A stretch of 64,000 nucleotides of DNA, taken from positions 111,645,231 to 111,709,230 of the forward strand of contig NC_092806.1 in NCBI RefSeq assembly GCF_040954645.1, written 5' to 3'. Below are positions 58,110 to 64,000 of the stretch, in pieces; the first letter of the stretch is position 1; the number at the start of each line of letters is the position of its first letter. The DNA is from Diabrotica undecimpunctata. Its lineage: Eukaryota; Arthropoda; Insecta; Coleoptera; Chrysomelidae. The notes below the pieces were generated by a model. It saw nothing but the letters and a program-made list of their open reading frames with translations, did not search any database and was not told the DNA's origin. The position numbers and the translations under genes were made by a program.

Positions 58110-58626
58110 CTTCTTCTTCTTAAAGTGCCTATCCGTTCCGGATGTTGGCGATCATCACGGCTATCTTTACTTTATTTATTGCAGCGCGGAACAGTTCAGT
58201 GGTAGTCGTGTTATACCACTTTCGTAAATTTTGAATCCAGGAAATGCGTCTTCTTCCCGGTCCTCTCTTACCATTTACTTTCCCTTGGAGAATCAGCTGG
58301 AGAAGGCCGTAACGTTCTTGATTTCTCATTACATGTCCTAGATATTCCAACTTTTTAGTTTTGTCGGTCATGAGAATTTCACATTCTTTCCCCATTCTAC
58401 GCAGGACCTCCACATTAGTAACTTTGTCAACCCAGGATATACGTAAGATGCGCCTATAACACCACATTTCGAAAGCTTCGAGCCGATTCATAGATGCAAC
58501 AGTCAGTGTCCATGCTTCCATTCCGTAGAGCAGAACTGTGAATATGTAGCAGTTCAATAGACGGCATTTTGTTTTTAATGATATGTCTCGACTGTTGAAA
58601 ATGGTTCTCATTCTAACGAATGCTGC
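58110..58626 (-). mobile_element. CFDP2-like LINE 3' end with 11-bp target duplication
   Basis: An intact minus-strand frame (58611-58129) reads SLKTKCRLLNCYIFTVLLYG, MEAWTL, LEAFEMWCYRRILRISWVDK, EYLGHVMRNQERYG, KRGPGRRRISWIQNLRKWY and ends VMIANIRNG. This is the C-terminal 160 residues of the lineage at 22748-24436. The 3' tail is AAG-type (TTCTTCTT on the plus strand). TTTGTATCAAT flanks it at 58099-58109 and 58627-58637. The uninterrupted frame and perfect duplication show a recent insertion. Confidence 0.92.
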
Positions 58627-58746
58627 TTTGTATCAATACTCATTTTTTTTCATATAAGTGTTAATCTAAAATGATGTCTCCATAACCCCGTTTCCATTAA
58701 CAATACCTTCTTCTTTAAACATTCTGCTATCTACCAGACTTCAGCT

Positions 58747-58780
58747 GATAGTATTCATTACTTCAGTAATGAATACTATC
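58747..58780. repeat. 34-bp perfect palindrome (hairpin)
   Basis: GATAGTATTCATTACT is followed, after a 2-nt loop TC, by its exact reverse complement. It is isolated, with no T-run or gene beside it. Confidence 0.9.
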
Positions 58781-58939
58781 CCGGCTTGTTAAGATTACGA
58801 CAACTGTTCAACTTAAAATAATCCTAAATCTTTCATATTGAACTAAAACTGAATAATAAACATATGGAACAATAAAAGACGGCAAATATAAATGGAATGA
58901 TAAAGCCTAGTGAATATCTCTCTCTTTTTTCCATGAGCC

Positions 58940-59580
58940 TGGTGTAGTGTCAGGGCGTAGTGACACTCTAAATATTATTAGCTTGCTGTTTCTATTGGCT
59001 ACGATCTTGTGCCATATGGACGGCTTCATGTAGGGATTTTCCCTCCACAGTCTTTAGTTGATCTGTCCATCCTGTAAGAAATCCTCCTCTTGGTCTTGAG
59101 CCTTCTACTACCAATAGTTCTATGGTCCCTGTTCTTCTAGCTACGTAGCCGAAGCTAATTAGGTATGATCGGTTTACATTATTTAATAGCCTGTCATTTA
59201 TATGAAGCTCTTCCAGAATTGACAGGTAGGTTTAATGTTCTGTCTAGGACACGCCTAAAATGTTTCTATAGAGTCACATTTCGAAGGCTTAGATTTTATT
59301 CCTATCGCTTTTTTTGAGAGTCCATGTTTCAGCTGCGTATTTAGCAGTGATAAAATAAGGGCGTTGACCAACCTAAGCTTAGTATTTTTCGATATTGGTT
59401 GGTCTTTCTATATTTTAAGTAGTTTAGCTGTTGCGGTTCGGGCCGTTGCTAGTATACGCTTGATTTCTGAGGATCAATCGCCATTGTTGCTTGTCAGGCA
59501 ACCCAAGTATATAAATCTGTCTATCACTTCGAAATTGGCCACTTGATGTATGTGCGGTAGATTATTATTTGCTCGAAGAT
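58940..59580 (-). mobile_element. RTE-like LINE C-terminal fragment, decayed
   Basis: Read right to left: VIDRFIYLGCLTSNNGD (~59530), SEIKRILATARTATAKLLKI (~59470), SKNTKLRLVNALIFS (~59385), then after decay VVEGSRPRGGFLTGWTDQLK and GKSLHEAVHMAQD (~59100-59000). This matches the connection and C-terminal region of an RTE-like LINE distinct from the AAG and GAT-tail lineages. Frameshifts and stops. Confidence 0.7.
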
Positions 59581-59599
59581 CTGTCTACGATGATTATTT

Positions 59600-60695
59600 T
59601 TGTTTTTCCGGTGTTGATCTGAAGTCTGAATTAGCTAAATAAATATAACAAGGTTAAGAAAAAATTGGAGAATAATCTGGATATTTCATAAGTCATTCGA
59701 AGCCGTAAGCCCATGAAGGAAGTAGGACGAAGAAGAAAAATTAACAAAAAAAAAGTTATTACTATTCTTATACCATTAGTTTTAATTGGTAACGAAATTT
59801 ATATTTTTTTAAATGCTGTCAAATGTCTTTATATGTGTTAATATTAAAATATAAACATAGATGTGTTAATTATTGAGTAAGAAACACATTTCTGCAAATT
59901 AATAAATAAGTAAAGTATTTTGTGGTAAAGGTAAGAAAAACGAATATTGTTAAGATAATAGAAACTACTAATATAGATAGAAAAATTTAGAAAATATGTA
60001 TACAATTTGCCAATAACTCTGTGGGATTAACAGTACAATAATAAATCGCTAGTACGTATCTGTACTCTTTTATACACAAATCCGAGCTTTTGTGTAATTA
60101 AAATTGTAAAATATGAGAGAAGAATAGACGACTTTACGTTAGAAAATAAATTAATATTACATTTAGAAGACGAGAGATGGTAAAATGGAGAAAATAATAA
60201 ACTTGGACGGTTACGTGTTGATAAGGTTCATTACCACCAAAGAAATACGTCTTGTTAATAATTTTAATGTTAAATAAATTTAAAGTTGGTGGACAGGCGA
60301 TCATTAAGCGCTGATTGAAAATTTATTAGTAGCTGGTTTTGGACACAAGACAGCAAGTGAAATTAAATTAATGCTGGATAGAGTAAAAGTCGTTGTAACG
60401 TTAATTAAAAATACTAAACAATTAGAAACGTGACTGTTATCACATATTTTATATACGATATTAGCCTGAATAAACTGAATAAAAAAAATATAGAATGATG
60501 AACAATTGAAGGGGTTGGAGCAGAAAGGGTATAAGTACGTGTAAGTTAGTTTTGAGAAAATAACTTCCAAAGTAATTTGTATTTTTAAAATTCTGTAAAA
60601 CCGCTTAGGTTAATAAATATGGTTTAAAATAATTCTAAACCAAAAATATGTTTCGAATGTTAAAATATTATATTTGATAAAGAGTTTAGTTCAGT
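59600..60695. other. No recognisable feature
   Basis: Very AT-rich; the minus-strand frame 60570-60304 is hydrophobic and probably spurious. Confidence 0.5.
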
Positions 60696-60699
60696 TAAA

Positions 60700-61965
60700 A
60701 AATTGAATTTGATGCACTTATATCGTTTTTGCTTATGGTTTAAGCAAGGAAAAGCAAATATTCTCTACGAAAGGCTGCAAGTTTACACAGTGGGCATAGT
60801 TGGTAAATATCAAGCTGGATTCACTCCAGAAAAATCAATATCATCACCTATTCGTCGACTTCAAGGCCGCATACAACAGTGTCAAGAGAACAGTGCTATA
60901 CCAATCAATGCATGAGTTTGGTATACCAGAGAAACTTATCCGACTAACGAGAATGACAATGTCTAACTTAGAAGCCACTGTTAGAATACAGGGAGAGAAT
61001 TCTAGATCCTTTGAGATAAAGGATGGACTCAGACAAGGGGATGCTCTGGCTTGCCTCCTATTTAATATTGCCTTAGAAAAGTCAGTCCGAGATACACGAA
61101 TTAGGGACGGCGGTACTATTTACAATAGATAGATACAAGTCTTAGCATATGCTGATGACATTGACATTATAGGGCGTAGCAAGCGAGATGTTGAGCAATA
61201 TCTCCTAGAATTGGAAACAGCAGCGAAACAGGTCGATCTAGTCATCAACGAAGACAAAACCAAGTACATGTTGGTTACAAAGGATCCGATAGCAAATGAG
61301 GAACGAGAAACAGTCTTTGGAAGTCATACCTTTGGACGTGTTGACAACTTCACATACCTTGGGTCGCTATTGACTGCTACCAATAAAACAAGCGAAGAAA
61401 TCAGAAGACGAATAAATCTTACAAATAGGGCATACTATGGACTCCAAAAGCATTTCCACTCAAGAAACATTCAAAGAAGAACTAAAATTATTATATAAAA
61501 AACATTGCTGAGGCCGGTCCTCACATATGGAGCAGAAACATGGACTCTAACGCAGAAAAATGAAAGACTTTTTGGAATATTTGAGCGTAAAATACTCCGC
61601 AAAATATTTGGAGCTATAAACGACCAAGGGCAGTGGCGCAGAATTTTATCAGCTCTTTGATGAGCCAGATCTCATAACGTTCATTAAAACACAGCGACTT
61701 AGATGGGCTGGACACATAATAACGAATGCCAGAAAATACGATCGCTAAAAAGCTAACCACAGGAACACCTGTAGGAAGAAGAAGCAAAGGCCGACCGCGA
61801 ATTAGGTGGTTAGATGGAGTTGAAACCGACTTACGGATATTAAAAATCAGAAGATGGCAACATGCATGTTGCCAGAAACCGAACAGAATGGCGACGAATC
61901 TTAGAGCAGGCCAAGATCCACAGAGGATTGTCGAGCCAAAGATGATGATGAAGGAAAAGTAAATA
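60700..61965 (+). mobile_element. RTE-like LINE, RT to 3' end
   Basis: One frame carries HHLFVDFKAAYNSVKRTVLY (60845; catalytic D), FGIPEKLIRLTRMTMSNLEA, DGLRQGDALACLLFNIALEK (61020), TAG at 61130-61132, then LAYADDIDIIGRSKRDVEQY (61142; catalytic DD), NFTYLGSLLTATNKTSEEIR (61345), TAA at 61496, LLRPVLTYGAETWTL (61505). After frameshifts: RLRWAGHII (61700), RSKGRPRIRWLDGVETDLRI (61775) and a GATGATGATGAAGG tail (61940-61955). Same lineage as 2705-3790 and 39645-41157. Few lesions, so fairly young. The endonuclease half is missing. Confidence 0.85.
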
Positions 61966-64000
61966 CAGAAAGTAAAGTTTGAAACTTTATACTAAATAAA
62001 CGACTCCAACAACTAACTGAAAATATTGTCCTGGAATATCAAACCGGTTTTGGACAAGAAAGATCTACAACTGGCCAGCTATTCACAGTGAAACAAATTT
62101 TAAACAAATCGTGGGAATACGACATTAAAGTCCACAACATAATGATATATTTCAAACAGTAATCATCATCATCATCGTCATCATCATTTGGCTCTACAAC
62201 TCTATGTGAGTCTTGGCCGCGTTTACTATTTCGTTTTATTTTTACTTATTGTATTTTACTTACTTGTATTTACTTACTGTATTCCCATTTTGCGTAGATC
62301 ACTGGCTACTGCGTCCATCCATCTCTTTCTTGGGCGACCAACTGACCTTCTGCCAACGGGCCTTCCCCAGAATATGGCGTTCAGGAGTCTTTCGTCACTC
62401 GATCTTAGTACGTGGCCCGCCTATCTTATTCGGTTTGATTTAATGTAGCGTATTATGTTTACATCTCCATATACTGTCTGGAGTTCATCATTGTGTCTTC
62501 TTCTCCATTCTCCTGTTGTCTCTTCTCTGCAAGGCTCATAAATAGTCCGCAGTATCTTTCTTTCCAGTATCAGTAATTTTGTCGTTTTCCGCTGGTTCAG
62601 AGTCCATGTCTCGCTTTCATACGTTATTGTGGGACGAATTATTTTCTTGTACACTCTTATTTTTGCTGGTATTAAGAGTATTTTTGATTTAAGTACGGTC
62701 ATTAATGAGTAATATGCCCTGTTTCCTGCAATGATCCTGGCTGCCACGTCCTTTTCATATTTATTTTCAGATGTTATGATCGCTCCCAGGTATTTGAATT
62801 ATTTGACGACTTTAAAGTTGTATTCATTAATTGTTACGTTTTGTCTAAACCTTGGTCTTGGGTTCTTCGCAACCACCATGTACTTGGTCTTGTCCTCTTT
62901 GACCTTCGGACCAACTTCCTTGGCTCCGTTTTCGAATAGGGTGAAAACTTTTTTGCATCTCTGGTGGATTGTGCAATTGTGTCCACGTCATCCGCAAACG
63001 CCAATAGAATTTTTGATCCTTGGGCGGCAAATCCATTTGTCAGTTGTGGTTGAGGTTTACTTACCGCATGTTCCAGTGCAAAATTAAATAGCAGGGGGGC
63101 GAAAGGATCTTCTTTGTTCAGTATTAAACAGTCCTACGACTCACTTGATAGACCAAAATTATATCAAATATTGCATAACTTTAACATCCCCCAAAAATAC
63201 ACCCGACTAGTAAAAGCAAAAATGGACTAGACAACAGCACCTGTCACAGTAAAAAATAAGCTCACTGAGAACTTTTTAATAGTCAAAGGATTAAAACGAG
63301 GAGAGGGGCTGGCATCGACATTATTAAACCTGGCTCTTGAATATGTGATAAGACAGCTAAATATAGAAAGAGGTATCTCCCAACAAATAAATCAATACAG
63401 ATTGCCGCCTATTCCTAAGACATTAGCATAATGTCTCACAGAACAGAAGAGGCAGTAGAAATATATTCACAATTAAAAACAGGAGCAGATGAGACCGGAC
63501 TAAAAATAAATATTCGAAAGACAAAAAATTAACACAGGCAAGAGCTAGTGGAAACAGAAGCACAGTTGAATTAGAGAACGATATTGAAACTGTAGAAAGT
63601 GTAACATATCTGGGAGTTACATTAAACAGCGATTTAATAGAAGAACTAGAAATTCAAAGAAGAATAGTAAAGGGAAACAAAGCTTACTTTTCACTAGAAG
63701 AGATCGAAAATCAGTGTGTACAAAACTATTATCAGACCAATAGTGATGACAGAAAACAAAAAACGAAAGCAAACAAAAGCTGAAAGTCTTTGAAAAAAAA
63801 AAAGTCCTGAGAAAGATATTTGGACCTATTAACGAAAACGGAGTATGGAGATCCAGGTACAACCAAGAACTTTACCAACTGATCAAAGAGGCATCGATCC
63901 TAGAATTCGTCAAGCTTCAAAAACTTCGATGGACTAGTCATATACTGAGAATTAAAACTGAAAGATTGTCAAAATGAGCCCTAGATAGTAAAATTTGGGG
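61966..64000 (+). mobile_element. RTE-like LINE, split by an opposite-strand LINE and cut by the window edge
   Basis: Left part (61975-62160): LQQLTENIVLEYQTGFGQER, STTGQLFTVKQILNKSWEYD. Right part (63111-64000): QSYDSLDRPKLYQILHNFNI (continuation of the FxxAYDS block, first catalytic D), LTENFLIVKGLKRGEGLAST, LLNLALEYVIRQL, a degenerate ADD region, KVLRKIFGPINENGVWRSRY, KLQKLRWTSHILRI. Frameshifts are numerous. Its 3' end lies beyond the right edge. The insert at 62166-63110 separates the two halves. Confidence 0.75.
62166..63110 (-). mobile_element. Nested RTE-like LINE 3' part
   Basis: Read right to left: DPFAPLLFNFALEHAVSK (~63100-63060), LLAFADDVDTIAQSTRD (~63010-62965; YADD is FADD), AARIIAGNRAYYSLMTVLKS (~62745), IRPTITYESETWTLNQRKTT, LLILERKILRTIYEP, GRPVGRRSVGRPRKRWMDAV (~62360) and an ATC-type tail at 62163-62185. 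AAACAGT occurs on both sides (about 62155-62161 and 63128-63134), a probable short target duplication. Younger than the plus-strand LINE it interrupts. Confidence 0.8.

Noticed and set aside
60304..60570. 88-codon hydrophobic minus-strand frame
   Set aside because: Same reason: composition-driven, no motif.

Overview
The window looks like intergenic or intronic DNA from a repeat-rich arthropod genome, most likely an insect and plausibly a beetle. It is AT-rich, carries long (AT)n and (GA)n microsatellites, and nearly all recognisable coding sequence is decayed transposon protein: RTE/craniofacial-development-protein-2-like LINEs, jockey-like LINEs, Penelope-like elements (PLEs), Tc1/mariner, pogo, piggyBac and hAT DNA elements, and a Ty3/gypsy fragment. 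The species cannot be fixed from the sequence alone. I found no supportable host protein-coding gene. One tRNA-Asp-like sequence and one tRNA-derived SINE-like unit are present.

Layout. 0-8.6 kb: Tc1 relic, R2-like LINE tail, PLE GIY-YIG fragment, minus-strand LINE, small inverted-repeat element, LINE relics, jockey-like LINE with a nested LINE tail, and the 3' end of a piggyBac element with a clear TTAA end. 8.6-13 kb: no proteins, but diverged inverted and direct repeats and a perfect 177-bp duplication. 13-22 kb: PLE RT, a nearly complete IS630-Tc1-mariner element with DD82E spacing (Sailor-like), a tRNA-Asp-like gene inside an inverted-repeat unit, a Tc1 transposase with a candidate 58-bp intron, and a mariner-like element with ~440-bp inverted arms sitting inside a (TA)n tract. 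22-28 kb: RTE-like LINE, a SINE-like unit, and a pogo-like transposase broken by two LINE insertions, each with target duplications. 28-39 kb: PLE, jockey-like, RTE-like and mariner relics, and a GC-rich inverted-repeat unit. 39-49 kb: jockey-like LINE split by an opposite-strand LINE, gypsy integrase, PLE, RNase-H LINE, and a hAT-like element with 8-bp target duplication. 49-64 kb: snap-back hairpin, a LINE that keeps part of its endonuclease domain, a 10-bp satellite, Tc1 relic, and several LINE 3' ends, the last running off the right edge.

How it fits together. The elements do not form a pathway; they record successive insertions. Several are nested with target-site duplications I could match by eye (7135/7342, 26509/26916, 27229/27915, 39637/41158, 47714/49062, 58099/58627), so relative ages can be read. 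Two LINE lineages can be told apart by their tails: one ends in ATG/GAT repeats, the other in AAG repeats. Nearly every open frame is broken, so this is a transposon graveyard; the least decayed coding units are the Sailor-like transposase (14.7-16.0 kb) and the LINE at 22.7-24.4 kb.
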